Source of the DNA: Symbiodinium natans
Lineage: Eukaryota > Sar > Dinophyceae > Suessiales > Symbiodiniaceae
Length of the DNA: 64,000 nt
Reading direction: 5' to 3'
NCBI GenBank assembly: GCA_905221605.1
Contig: CAJNDS010000456.1
Location: 72,418 to 136,417 of the forward strand
This document shows positions 11,231-22,920 of this stretch, in pieces (position 1 is the first letter of the stretch; each line of letters begins with the position of its first letter). The translations under genes were made by a program, and so were the position numbers. Under the pieces are notes generated by a model, which made no database searches, was not told the origin of the DNA, and was given only the letters and a program-made list of their open reading frames with translations.

Positions 11231-13019
11231 GAGTATTTTAGTAGAATGTAGTGAGCGAGGAGCAGCTTGATAGTAAAGTCATTGCTCACAGCACAGTGCA
11301 CAGAGATGCAGAAAGTATCAGAAAGTCCATACTGCAAAGCGCTTAGAAGGGAAAACAAATTCTTGTCACATGTTTGGACTGACAGGATGGTTCCCTGGAA
11401 GTGCCTGGCGCTCACGTCGCTTGTCCAGTTCTGGAAGGCTTCTCGGCTCCTTAGCAAACCTTTCCGCATTCCAATCATATTTTTCATATTGTTCATCCGT
11501 CGGTCTTGAGAGTAGAACGGCAGCAAGGTGAAAAGTGGGTAGCAAGTGCATGGGCCAGTCATGCTTGCGCACCAGACATGGTGTGCTAGAGCCTGACGAT
11601 GGGCACTAGCTTGACTGCCACATCGAAAAGGCCTGCGCTCGCGCCGTCTGTGCCATGAATTGTCAATGCTGGCCATCCAAACACCCGCAAACCAACCTTT
11701 CTTGTCCGTCGATCTCAGCCAGGTTTAGGAACCTTCCTCGGCATTCGCATGCTAATTATCGGGCTTTTGTCCTCTCTAAGCTTGGTTAGCCAGCTCTTCG
11801 CGAATGCACATGCATCCTTGTCTAGCATGCCTGATGACATTAGCTGATCAGGTCGTGAGGTCAGTCTTTGGAAGTATTTCCCCGGTGTGCATAGGCAATT
11901 TTTTGAGCGCTCCAACTACTTCCCTGGCAGCCATGGCTTTGGGCCGGGATCCCAGCAGTGTTTTGGTTTGCTTTCCTGGGGGATGATACGGCAAAAGACC
12001 TTCGACCCTGTATGTGAAAGTGCGGGGCGGGCTGGAAAATACCAAACTCTCCCCAAGAACCACCCTTCATGCCAGTCGAGTGGCATAGTGGCATTGCGCC
12101 TTAAAGCGAAACCAACAGAAACTATTAGGTTTCGCCAGCCTTGAGGACTTTTGGGGTTTACTGTAGAATCGAGTTTTGGGTTGTGCTACCGACGAAAAAA
12201 CTTCCTGGCGTTGCCCTCAATCGGCTAAAGCCTAAACCTAGCAGTCCTATGGCTTTCAGCTAAGGAGTGACTCAGCTTCGCAGCCCCTGCTGGGCCCTCG
12301 GACCGCTGAAACCCTTTTGATTCTGTGGTTTGGAAGTTCTGTTTCGCCAGAGAGACAGACCCTGTTTATCTCTGAACCCTTAGCACTGAGGGAGGACAGC
12401 GTAGGACCCATGCTGGAGGGCAGTAATAATTGGAATAGCAAGAATAGCAATCATAGCAATTATCGTATAATCGTAAGACTAGTGAGAGGAAGGCTGCTGA
12501 GGTCCTTCGATTTGTGGGTTTCGGGCTTGGGGGGCTGCAACGTTTCGTACACAAGGCATCCCGGAAGACTACATAAATACATTATCGGATCATTATCGGC
12601 TGTGCTGCTGTCAGCCCCATCTTGATAAAGCAAGTCTTCAATGAGGTACCTTACTTGGATCATGGGACTTAATAGGTAAGTAGGGTTATAAGTGCCCTAA
12701 TTGCAGTTATAACTATGATTACCCTAAGTTACCCTGAAACCACAGTACTTCTCGCTCCTCGGAGAGCCTTCTCGCACTGCAGAATCCACGTCAGGCTCTG
12801 ACCAAGCATTTCCGCACTCTGAAGCTGCCCCGGCCTGGGCACCAATGCTTCTCAGATTCTGCGACTGTAGCACTGGACTGCAGCTGCGTGGGACGTTTTG
12901 CTATGTCTTGCTATTTTAGTGGTGGTCAGGCCCAACACGGCAACGCTGGATGACGTCCGGAAGGCTACATGGTATTGTGATGATATGTGTGGTGTGCGAC
13001 GATGTGTTGGCTGACGCAC
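11231..13019. other. Intergenic; no supported gene
   Basis: No frame has a recognisable domain. Around 12420-12475 there is a short AT-rich stretch built from ATAGCAA-like words. Nothing else stands out. Confidence 0.45.
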
Positions 13020-13209
13020 AAAGCACATCCACAGCTGGACCAAAGCGGGCATGTCCATGATAATATCCACCAAGCCTGTGCAGATCATGCTGCAGACCAG
13101 CTTCCTTTGCATGATGGGTGGGTAGGTCAAGGAGCTTGTGAAGCGGGTGATCTCCGCAAGAGCGCTGAGATACGTGCCCACATCGTCCATCGGTCCAAAG
13201 ACACGGACA
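13020..13209 (-). CDS. Candidate exon of an unidentified minus-strand gene
   Basis: On the minus strand this 190-base segment is bounded by a CGCAG acceptor and a GTGCGT donor and is open throughout. It encodes a well-mixed, protein-like stretch containing Y-L-S-A-L-A-E-I-T-R-F and Q-R-K-L-V-C-S-M-I-C-T-G-L, then D-I-I-M-D-M-P-A-L-V-Q. I do not recognise the family and found no companion exon with matching phase, so it may be an orphan exon or a relic. It runs opposite to the large gene that starts 350 bases downstream. Confidence 0.3.
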
Positions 13210-13485
13210 CTGCGATTTGCACACGCTCCTACCCAAGCAACAGAGTGTAATTATCAGCTGCACAGCCGTCAGTCTTTCCATGTCACTTCGAAATGCACTG
13301 CGCAAACTACCACGTTGGCCTCGCATCAGAAACACACCTTGGCCAGGCCGATCGGAAGTTGGCTGTGAAGTACCATCCAGTGCCTGGTCTGCAATGTCTT
13401 CTCGCCATGGGAGAAGATCGGTAGCTGTCGGGTGTCGTTTAGAAGCACCTCTCGAGTTGACCACAAAGTCTATCCCAAACTGTAT

Positions 13486-13502
13486 GCCCATTTTGGACCA
13501 AG
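13486..13502 (+). other. Possible relic of the dinoflagellate spliced leader
   Basis: The bases here contain CCATTTTGG followed two bases later by CAAG. The known dinoflagellate trans-spliced leader ends CCATTTTGG-CT-CAAG, so only the CT dinucleotide (here AC) differs in this 15-base core; the leader's 5' part is not preserved. It sits about 60 bases before the start codon of the 13560 gene. Relic leaders upstream of genes are known in dinoflagellates as traces of mRNA retroposition. The match is short and could be chance. Confidence 0.35.
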
Positions 13503-13559
13503 GTCCAAGGTTTTCAAGGTGCCAACAAAACCCTGTGGCATCGAATTTTTGTCTAGAAG

Positions 13560-16500
13560 ATGAGTGCAGCCCAAAGGGTCTTGCTCCTAGCGATGCTGGT
13601 CGCCTCCTGTCGTGGCCGACAAGGGGACACCTGCCAGGAACCAGACAGGCAAGCTCTCATACAGTTGCGGAATGCGCGGGAGAAGGGTTTGCTGGACGTG
13701 TCGGTGACCTTCCAACAGCTGCCTGTTCTCCAGCTCTTCTTTCCCTTCGGGAATCCGATGCCGGCAGGCAACTTTTCCGGCTCTTCCGGGCCCAATGTCA
13801 CGAATGTCACGGAACACTTCGAGTGCGTGGTGCCCATTCCGCCTGGGGCCTCTTCCGACAAATGGGTGCCGTGCCTAAACATCACAGAGCGGCAGCAGCT
13901 TCAGCAGGACGTCATCGCAGCCTCCTCGAACGCCAGCGAACCAAGCCTGGCTGAGTATCTTGCGACGGGTTCGTGGGATCCGGCGGGAAAGTGGGCAATT
14001 CCTATGGATTACTGGAACGACATGCGATGCAACTGTCCAAACTGCGCGGATGAGGAAGAGCTGTACACGGCTGTGGCATACGCGGTGCAGGGTAGCGGCC
14101 TCACCCTGGCGGACAACTTTACCGACTATGTCTTGAACTGCGAGACCTGCCCGGGGTGTCCTGACCAGAACCAGTGTGGTGCCGTGGTCGACTGCGACCC
14201 GGACGCCTTGCGGCTTGTTCCGTCTTGTGCACAGAAGCTCCAAGAGGATGGCTGGAACATCGATCATCTCTACGACTGCGGGGATGGGTTCAAGATCCCG
14301 AAGCTCTATGTCAATGACAGCGAGTATTGCGACTGTCCAGACTGCAGCGACGAGGACAAATTCACTTGCAGCACTTGCAACGCGGAGTGTCCAACCGAGT
14401 GTGGCTATTGGGCTTTGTGCGGCAGCAACTCCTCGTTTACGCTGAACCCGATTTGCCATGGTGCCAATTTCAATTGGGATGCCCGCGCCGGCTACAAGGC
14501 TTGCAACAATGGCTGGACAATCCCGGCTGACTATTGGGATGACGAGTTCTACTGCGACTGCCCAGACTGCGAGGACGAAAGTACTATCACCTGCCAGGAA
14601 TGTGGCGGGTGCCCCAACGCCTCCGCCGCCTGCGGCGAATTTGTGGAGTGCTTCACTTCAGAGAGCATCCTGCCGACCCTGAACCCATATTGCATCTTGC
14701 CTGCTTTGGGCGGATGGTCGCCAGGAAGCATCATCTCTTGCAACGCCTCAGATCCTGACGCCTGGAACATTTCGTCAAAATACATCAATGACGGGTACTG
14801 CGACTGCGGCAATTGCGAGGATGAGGATGAGTGGACCTGCGCGAACTGCTCGGTGGGATGCCCCAAACAATGCGGCGACAGCGTCCAATGCGTTGCGAAC
14901 GAGGCGAACTTCAAGGCATGTGGTAGCATTCCAGACTTGGTGTACAGTTATGGATCTGGCGGCTATGGCGGCTATGGCCCTGGCTCTGGCTATGGTGGCT
15001 ATAGCCCTGGCTCTGGCTTTGGCTATGGTGGCTATAGCCCTGGCTCTGGCTATGGCGGCTATAGCCCTGGCTCTGGCTATGGCGGCTATAGCCCTGGCGG
15101 GCATGACGATGCCAATACTGGTTTCGACGATGGCGACGATTCTATCCTGGACGATGCCAATACTGGTTTCGATGACGGGGATGACGCTGGGGCCCAGAAT
15201 CTCCTGAGCAACAAAGCCCAGACGAGGCGGTCCAAATTCTTCGTGTGCGAGAACGGTTGGACCATTCCGGTCGACTGGTACGACGACAAGGACTTGGGGG
15301 ACTTGGAATAAATTATAATTTTCTATGGGTCCTAATCCCTATATACCCAGAAGAACCCATAGAATTTTTTATTTTTACAGGGCCCCCAAATTCACCCTAG
15401 AGGAGTTCTGCGATTGTCGCAATTGCGAAGATGAGCCCAACATCACACTTGAGAGCTGTGGTATCCAGCCGCTGGCTTTCTGTGGAGACTACTTCTATTG
15501 TGGCGGAGAGGCGTCCGAGGTGCAGGGGGCTTGCGACTATGAGATATGGGAGCTCGGGCTGAACCCCGTGGTTTGCAGCAATGGCTGGACCAAGCCAGAG
15601 GATGCTTGGAATAACAACTTCTGCGATTGCCCGGACTGCGAGGATGAGAACGAGACGGGTTGGAACTGCGACAATTGCTACTGTCCTCAGGAGCAGTGCC
15701 GTGACAACGGCGCTTGTTTCGCTGGGATTTCCAGCCTCTTTGGCTTCCAGGGTACTTTTAATGCCCCGCCACCGTCGGCAAGCACTACAACTACGACGTC
15801 GTCGACTCCGTCGCCGGGAACGACCTCGTCGACAAGCACTACAGACACGACGTCGTCGACTACATCCCCGGGAACGACGTCGTCGACCAGCGCTACATCC
15901 ACGACGTCGTCGACTCCATCGCCGGGAACGACCTCGTCGACAAGCGCTACAGACACGACGTCGTCGACTACATCCCCGGGAACGACGTCGTCGACCAGCA
16001 CTACATCCACGACGTCGTCGACTCCATCGCCGGGAACGACCTCGTCGACAAGCGCTACAGACACGACGTCGTCGACTACATCCCCGGGAACGACGTCGTC
16101 GACCAGCACTACATCCACGACGTCGTCGACACGCACTGCGGCCACGACGGCTGGCATCGACACCACGACGTCGGCTGCCACAGATGTTTTGTCTCAAGAC
16201 CTTCCGCAAGATGTTGCTGACGGTTCCACGATCATCCCTGTAGCTGATGTCACCCTGTTCAACGTCGGGGACATCATCCAGATCTCTGATGCGAATGGGG
16301 CTGAGATCAAGATCGTGGTTAATATTACCTCCGAGGGCACATCGGGACCACAGCTCCTTGAGCAACATGTTGTCACCAGAGCCGCCCTGCACATGGCAGA
16401 TACGGCTGTACCGGGAAATCTCATTGTGGACTCGCCACTTGAGAGCAACTACCTGGTGAACCGGTCCGCAAGTGTGACAATTGTCTTGACATCGTCGACT

Positions 16501-19500
16501 ACATCGCCGGGAACGACGTCGTCGACCAGCGTGCCATCGCCGGACGAAGGCAAGGGCCATGGTTCCACCTACGCCTACCACAAAGGAGCCTTCCCTTGGC
16601 ACTACTGGCACGCTTCCAAAGGCAGGGCGCGCAAGCCGCACGGAAACAGGAGATGGGGGTGGCACGGGAAGCAGCACTTCTCATACTCGCTGACGCAAGA
16701 GGGATTGGAGAGGAAGACCGTCAACCAGGAGCGCAGGGTCCTCCGATCCATGCTAGCCAGCGAGGGATGTTTTTTCCTGAGCTGCCTCTCGGATATCTTC
16801 AATAAGGCCGCCGAAACCGTGTCGGACTTCGTCGCGAAAACCGCCGACACCGTAGCCTCCAAAGTGACGACGCTTGCTGAGAAGGCGGCAGCCTGGGCTG
16901 AGGGTGCAGTGAACGATGCTGTCAAGTGGGGAACCCAGGCCGTCGCCGACCTCGTGGATTGGTCCGAGGAAGCAGCCAGACAGGCAACTACATTTTGGGA
17001 AGTTTCGAACGTGGTGCTCGAGGAAGCGCTGGATCACTTTGCCCAAGTCGGAGCCGCGTTTGCGATGGAGGCTGCCGAAGCCGCCGGAGAATTCTTCATG
17101 AGCGCCTTCAACACTGGCAAAGAAGTCATCGGCACATTCTTGGAGAAGCACCTCGCCAACATCCTGGATGAGGCCAATGTCCAACCGAGACCCACTTTCT
17201 GTGGTGGCGTTGTGTTTCCCGACGAAGCTCTTTCCGTGGTCAGCAACCCCAACAACGACTGTTGGAAAAAAGTGACCGACATGACCGAGGAGATCGCCGA
17301 CTTCTTCGTCGACGACGTTGGGCGGCTCCTGGACGCAATTGCCACGCGCGTGTCAAACATGCTGGAAGATGAGGACTTATGGAAGGCATTGCTTGGCAAG
17401 CTTGGGCTTACCCTGATCGAAAGCCTTGCCTCACTGGTACTCCCCATATCTCGGTCAGTCAATGTCTACAAAGATATCTTGGCGGTCATGGTGACCTATT
17501 TGAACACGCACCTTCTGCCCTTGTACGCAGACCTTTCAGCCTTCTTCGCCGATGTCGGAAGGTTCCTGGCCGCGTTGTCCGAACGAACGTCGAGCCTTAT
17601 CAATTCTGTCTTCAACGAAGCTGGCCCCTTCAACTTCAATGGCTTCGAAGGGAAAACGTGGTACATTTCGCTGTGCACGGAAACGTTCTTTCTCGGATTC
17701 ACCCTCGGCTCCTGCATCTACTACCCCTTCAAGTACGGCGCCACTGACAACGACTACTTTGTCATCGAAGTAGGCTTCGGGGTCGAGAAGGACCTTGGCA
17801 CTCGTTCACTTAGCACAGAACTCGGAGTCGAAGGCGGCATCCAGATCGGGCCCATCATGACCAACGACAAGAGTGACTTGGAGGGGCAGTCATTCTCAGT
17901 CGGCTTGGACATCGACTTCCAGACGAGGAACCCCAAGACCCCGAATATCAACGTCGGCCCATCCATGACTTATGGCATCAGCCCGGTAAAGCTGTTGACT
18001 CTCGACTTTTTCGCCGGCATCAACTTCGCGCTCGACTTGTTGGACACGCCGGATGGGGGAGTGTCCTTCAGCTTCTGGAGCACGAAGCAGTACGCTTGGA
18101 AGCTGCCTGGGCTGCGGGAAATCCTGGGGCCCGTCTTGGGCAATCTGTTCGAGACTGGCCCCACGGCCAAAAAGGAGTACAACTACAACGCTGGGGCAGG
18201 TGGCCTTGTACAATTGGCGGACGGGCTGCTGTCCCGTGGCAACCGAACTTCGAAGAAGCGGACATCAATGGACCAGTCGCTCTTCATAGGCGAAGGCAAG
18301 GGTGGCGCAGGTGGCGCAATCATCGACGGGGTCACAAGCACTGTCAGCTCCGTGGTCAACGTGGGAGAGGTCGGCTTGATACAGGCCGTGGACAAGGTTG
18401 CACCAGACTTCACGCAACCTACTCCTCCCCTGGTTGCAACTCCCCCGTCGCCCGGGCCGCCCCCACCTCCTCCCATTCCGGAGCCGGCGCAGGTGGACGA
18501 CGTGTGGTTGAGGGGTTTCCTGATTGCCACTGGCAGCCCCTTGGAGGGCCCGATGGAGTTGCCAGCAAAGCGGCGGTGGGTCTACGTTGCAGGTGCGGAC
18601 TGTGCAGTGGGCACGGCCGTGACCACCGAAGCAGAATGCAATGAGGCCTCCTTGTACCTGGAAGCCGCGCCGCACCGCGGCAATGACCTTGACGTCGAAG
18701 TAGGAGCTTGGAAAGACATACCTTTGGGCTGCTCCATTAAGGGGAGTGCCGACACTCCGCGCAACTACCAGAAAGTCCACTGGAACACCGACGCCCGGAC
18801 GAACAGCGCCCGTGCAACAACCGACGAGTTCCGTGCCATCTGCCGCAGGCCCTTCTACGTGGCGCAGCAGAGTCAGAGGGACTGCATGGGTGGCGCCAGG
18901 ATTCTCCGCAAAGACACGTGTGTCGACGCGTACATGCAGCTGCAGTCGAGCTTTAAGAAGATCCTCCCGCCTCGGTCGATGCCGCTGCCGCAGATGAACC
19001 CAAGCGACAAGCGCATTCCGCCGGCCTGCTCTGTCGAGTGGGACGTGACCGACAAGAGGCAGCTCTTCTTTGCAAGCGACTTCTCGAAGACCTTCTCACC
19101 AACTGCCGGTCAGGACTACGCTCGGCCCGTGTGCAAGAAGCAGCAGTATTGGCTCGAAAGGCCTGGAGCCACCTCCTGCCCAAGAGGCTCGCAGATCACA
19201 AGCAAGGAGGAGTGCGAGAATGCCTACCAGAACCTGAAGGATCGCCTTCCGCGTCTCCGTGCCCGGGACCGAACCATACAAGGCTACTGGAATGCCTTGC
19301 TCGCGGGCTGCGCGGTCCAATACAAGGGAGACATGACGCCTCACTTCAACACCAACCCGGCACCTACGAATATGCTGCGGGATGGGCTCGGCTTCTACGT
19401 CCCTATGTGCAAACAGCCCAGCTGGTGGCTGGGAGAAAATGGGGGCCGCTGTCCTATGGGAACAGAAATCACCACGTTCCTGGAGTGCAAGATGGCACAC

Positions 19501-20467
19501 AGGGCGTTGCGCCACGAGTACCCGACGAACCCGAAAAAGAGCTTCGTGGTGACGGATGTCACGCACATTCCACGAGGCTGCTCTGTGCCTAAGGATCACA
19601 AAGAACCACATGGACCAGACGCCCACTTCAATGTTGCCAAGGGCGACAACGTGCATAAGGGCTGGTACCCGATCTGCAAGCCAGCTCGATACGTCTTGGG
19701 TCGCCGAACAGTCCGACGCTGCCCTGAAGGCGCTGAGATCCGTACGGCCGAAGAGTGCCTTCGTGCCCACAACACTCTCAAGAAGGAGATCAAAAAGGCC
19801 TATGGAGGCTGGCGCTCCAAGGGACTGATCAGCCTATACGCTCCGGGCAACGAGATTCCGCCCTTCTGCAGCTCTGGTGGCGGCCCGGACACGAGCCCCT
19901 ACTTCAACATCAACGCCATCTCCTTGGGCTCTGGTGCAGACAGCGGGAAGTACAAGGTGGTCTGCAAGGTGGCGGTCACGGGTCAAGAGGCCCCGGCGAC
20001 CCCTATCATCGAGCTCGGGCCGATTCGGGCCACGTACCACATGCTCAACGCCGACGGCTACACCTGCGAGCCCAAGAGTCTGACCTTCGATCCAAGCTTT
20101 CGGCAGCCGGACACTCTCAAGCTGGCCCTCGTTTGCTGCAACGGAGCCCGGGCAATTGCCATCAAAAGCGGCGCCACTTGCAGTCCTGTAGGCCTGACGT
20201 GGGAGCTTGCCAGGCAAGCGTGCGAGGACCGTGGCGAACGCCTGTGCAGCAGTAACGAGGTCACTTGGGGGGGGATTTGGAATAGTCTTTAAATGTCTAT
20301 GGGTTCTAGTCCTAAAACAAATTTCAGTTTACATTTTTATGGGGCCCCCGAATCCACCCTAGGTCAGTTTGGATGCAGACTCTGCAAGAGCCTGGATCGA
20401 CGGCCAATGCTCATCGAGCACAGGAGTCGCCCCGAGCTTCTGGACAATTGAGGACTGCTACTTGTAG
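13560..20467 (+). CDS. Giant secreted Cys-rich mosaic protein, three exons split by two introner-like introns
   Basis: I do not recognise a named protein; it looks secreted or cell-surface. Exons 13560-15290, 15403-20259 and 20363-20467 all join in phase 0 and give about 2230 residues. ATG 13560 begins a signal peptide (R-V-L-L-L-A-M-L-V-A-S-C). Then come six modules with the signature Y-C-D-C-P-D-C-E-D-E, each preceded by G-W-x-I-P-x-D-Y-W and resembling the LDLa-like domain of glucosidase II beta. Next are a G-Y-S-P-G-S-G-Y-G repeat (14938-15100), two D-D-A-N-T-G-F-D-D-G units, a Thr/Ser mucin-like repeat (15778-16140) and a small beta-type domain (about 16190-16490). A helical, Ala-rich amphipathic region (about 16780-17170) and a beta-rich domain (about 17640-18110) precede a poly-Pro linker. 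Then five Cys repeats of about 95 residues follow (C-P-x-G-x-x-I-T-x-x-x-E-C, then G-C-S-V, H-F-N, I-C-K). The end is a C-x-x-R-G-E-R-L-C-S module completed only by exon 3. Apart from the two introners it has no introns in 6.9 kb. Confidence 0.8.
14938..15100 (+). repeat. 27-bp coding repeat (S-P-G-S-G-Y-G-G-Y)
   Basis: A GGCTATAGCCCTGGCTCT-type unit repeats about five times and codes for a Gly/Tyr/Ser/Pro-rich stretch of the large secreted protein. Such segments are typical of adhesive or structural extracellular proteins. It is followed at 15106-15184 by a 45-bp acidic unit, D-D-A-N-T-G-F-D-D-G, present twice. Confidence 0.85.
15291..15402 (+). mobile_element. Introner-like element, copy 1 (112-base intron with a GA donor)
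   Basis: The coding frame stops here and resumes after 112 bases in the middle of a Cys-rich module; removing them restores D-D-K-E-F-C-D-C. The element body begins CTTGGGGG (15293) and ends CACCCTAG (15400), and is flanked by AGGA on both sides (15289-15292 and 15401-15404). The simplest intron is GA...AG, ending CTAGAG|GAG, although the four-base repeat leaves the exact cut ambiguous. Inside is a perfect 10-bp inverted repeat (15321-15330 with 15355-15364), and near its ends TTGGGGG faces CCCCCAA. Copy 2 at 20260 shares its start, its CTATGGGT core, its GGGCCCCC block and its end. Confidence 0.75.
15778..16140 (+). repeat. About 108-bp coding repeat, Thr/Ser/Pro mucin-like
   Basis: The array codes for T-T-S-S-T-P-S-P-G-T-T-S-S-T-S units in three nearly identical blocks of about 36 residues. 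It would be a heavily O-glycosylated stalk. One more half-unit sits at 16489-16525, on the far side of a folded beta-type domain, so the domain was inserted into, or duplicated alongside, the array. The long ORFs on the other strand here are shadows of this repeat. Confidence 0.85.
20260..20362 (+). mobile_element. Introner-like element, copy 2 (103-base GT-AG intron)
   Basis: Removing this GT...AG intron joins S-S-N-E to V-S-L-D-A-D-S-A and gives 34 more residues to a TAG at 20467. The body starts CTTGGGGG (20264), contains CTATGGGTTCTAGTCC, a T/A-rich stretch and GGGGCCCCCGAATCCACCC, and is flanked by AGGTCA on both sides (20258-20263 and 20361-20366). The same landmarks occur in the same order in copy 1, so both introns come from one element family that inserted twice in this gene. 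Without recognising the intron, the protein would seem to end at 20292 with G-I-W-N-S-L. Confidence 0.75.
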
Positions 20468-22920
20468 GGAGGCGCAGGCCCTACGTAGTCCCTCATAATT
20501 TAGCCTGAAACATAAGGGTTTAGGAGTTTAGGATTTAGGCCCTTGAGCCCCTAACCCCCCCCAACAAAAAAAATCAAACTAAGCCCTTGTGACAGAGGGA
20601 CTCATGGGCGTTTTTAATTTAAGCCGGTTGTACAGGTTTGAAGTGTTTCAAGTCGTTATTTTCCACCTGCACCTGCGATGCGGTTTCGGGTCTTGCTTTT
20701 GGGCTTGTGTAATGTAGGGTTTGTTTGAGTTAGATTCTTGGGGTCTTCTGGCTCGCAGGGTGCAGATGATAGGGCGCAAAAGCATGCGCCAATTAGCTGC
20801 ACGTCCTAGCACCCCTTCGACCGCGTGGGCTGCTTGATCGCTGCTTCCTGAAGGGGCAGTATCTCAGTGCTCACATGCGGATTTTGCACGGATCGAGCTG
20901 CGTGCTCCCAACAGTGCTTGACATTCTTCCAACATTGCTTCCGAAGGCTCTTCTCAGAATTGCTGTTGTTGCTCCTGTGATTATTCTTCTTGAAGCCTTG
21001 TGGAGGTACCTAGCTCCAACTGCACCGTGAATCCCTTTCTCCGCGTCCAGGATTCTATCGGCCCCTTACATCCCGTAGACTCGATGCCCTAGGAACCCTA
21101 GAAGCCCCGAAACTCTTGTGCCTGGGAACAGCCAACACAGGCGTGTGTGATGGCTTTGCGTAAGTTCGGATGGAGGGCCGACATGAATCTCGCAGTCGCT
21201 GTCTCCGCTATTTTTGCCATCCAAATGGCCCGGCCTAAACCCCAAGCCCTAAATTTCCTAAAGGACCACGGAACACCCGGCCGGGGCCTATGTGCGAGTG
21301 TGTATATGTTTTGATGGCTGCTGGAACCGGAAAAATTTTAATCAGCTCAGCTCGTTATAGAGAGAAGCTTTGGGCCGGAACTCGCGCAGCAACGACGTGG
21401 ATCAATGCCAGCAGGTAGAAATGGGACCAGTGAAAACCATGCAACTTTTCACTGCACATTGCGGTGTGGTGCATAGAATTCTTGACGAGGACAAGAACAT
21501 GGAGAAAGTCCCCAGCTTAGCAGTCGGACATCTGTCTCCAGATACGGCTGGACCTATCATTTTTGTTCTTCCTGTGTGCCTGGACACGGCTTCCAGCATA
21601 TCGACTCACATCAGGCAACTCAGTTCGAAGTCCTGAATCCCTACAGACAATTTCCGCGCTGGCCACGTCATGAGTAAGGCACTTTAGGAAATACAGCAGT
21701 GCTTCCTCAAGAAGCATCAACACTCAGGCCGAGGAAACCTCGAAAGTCTTCCGCGAGGTGAAGCCTATGAGGCCGAACTGTGAGAGTCAAATTCGGTGTA
21801 AATTTGGGCTTAGGGTTTAGGGTTTTCAGGTAACAAGGTTTGGAGTTTAAGGCCTTGTTATTAAGGCCCATGTCTGCTGGCACATTCTCAAGATGGCTGT
21901 GGCTCGGCATGCACGGTACTGTGGATGGAGGAAAATCTTTGCACCGCTTTCAGGACACAGAAGTAGCTACGCCCCGCACCTGTGGCTTTTGCACATTTGG
22001 TCCAATGACATAAATCTTGCACCGCCTCCAGGATGCCAAGACTCAATGTTAAGAAGGGTGCGCGGTAAATTGGGTCGACCTAGATGAGTAGGTGGTGCAA
22101 GATTTCCTCCATCCACCGTGCCGCCTTTTCTTGGCTTGCTGGGCTGTGCCTGCTTCAATCGACAGGCCCTACGAAAGTTCATGGAAAGCAGCTGACGAGC
22201 AGACGACAAAATCCGCCAGAGTCTTATGTAAGGTATACATATATCATATGTGCATACCCTATCTGTGTCCTTTTCATACTCTACCTCCGTGAGTTTGTTC
22301 GAGGAATGACCGCGGAAGACGTTTGCCCCCCCAAAATACATTTTTAAATGAACATCATCCCAATTGGAAAAGTCTTCTGCCATCCCGAATTAACAATTCT
22401 GGATTCTATTTTATCTTTTTATTTCTGATTCGAAGAATAATCGAGAATATATGATTTCATTTCTATTGTTGTCATTGAAGAATTTTAGACTAACAATGGT
22501 AAAATTTAGGGGAAGTAGGCGAGTTTCGTCATTCAAAAACAATGATTGTGTTTTGATTTGGGCATGTATACATTTCTCGCGGTTATTTTTTTCAGGAATT
22601 TGGGTGCAGTTTCATGATTTGTTGGGTGAATTTGTGTTTCTTTTTTATGGAAAATGTTCGTTGATAATTTTATGCCCACCGACCGCGCGCTCGCGCGCAG
22701 ACCTGCTCTCTTATAGTGTGAAAGTAGACGAGGGCGCCCAGTAGCTGCTAGTTCTCTCAATCAAGAACAGGTACTTAAGGAACACCAGAGATAGATTAGG
22801 AAACCTTTACATGGGCCGTGCCTCTGCATGTCTTAAATGCATACAGCGTTATATCTCCTGCTTGACTCGGCCAAGGGAGCAGCCACAGCTGGCGATCTGC
22901 TGTATGCTTCCTAAGGTCAG
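20468..22920. other. Intergenic or intronic; scattered TTTAGG words, no supported gene
   Basis: Decayed telomere-like words occur at about 20515-20555 and 21810-21850. An uninterrupted 54-codon frame from 21150 (M-A-L-R-K-F-G-W) has a hydrophobic middle but no other support. The frame at 21370-21636 has no motif. Upstream exons of the kinesin fragment (P-loop, switch I) would be expected here but I did not find them. Confidence 0.4.

Noticed and set aside
12916..13491. 191-codon minus ORF overlapping the start of the giant gene
   Set aside because: Biased, motif-free frame. Only the shorter segment 13020-13209 in another frame, bounded by AG and GT, seems worth recording.
15397..16677. 426-codon minus-strand ORF and other long antisense ORFs over the large secreted gene
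   Set aside because: Arg/Val-rich frames mirror the ACGTCG Thr/Ser coding repeat on the + strand. They are a by-product of repeat composition, while the + frame has phase-consistent domains.
20260..20292. Annotated C-terminus G-I-W-N-S-L of the giant protein
   Set aside because: This is intron read-through. The GT-AG intron 20260-20362 restores the C-terminal Cys module and a later stop.
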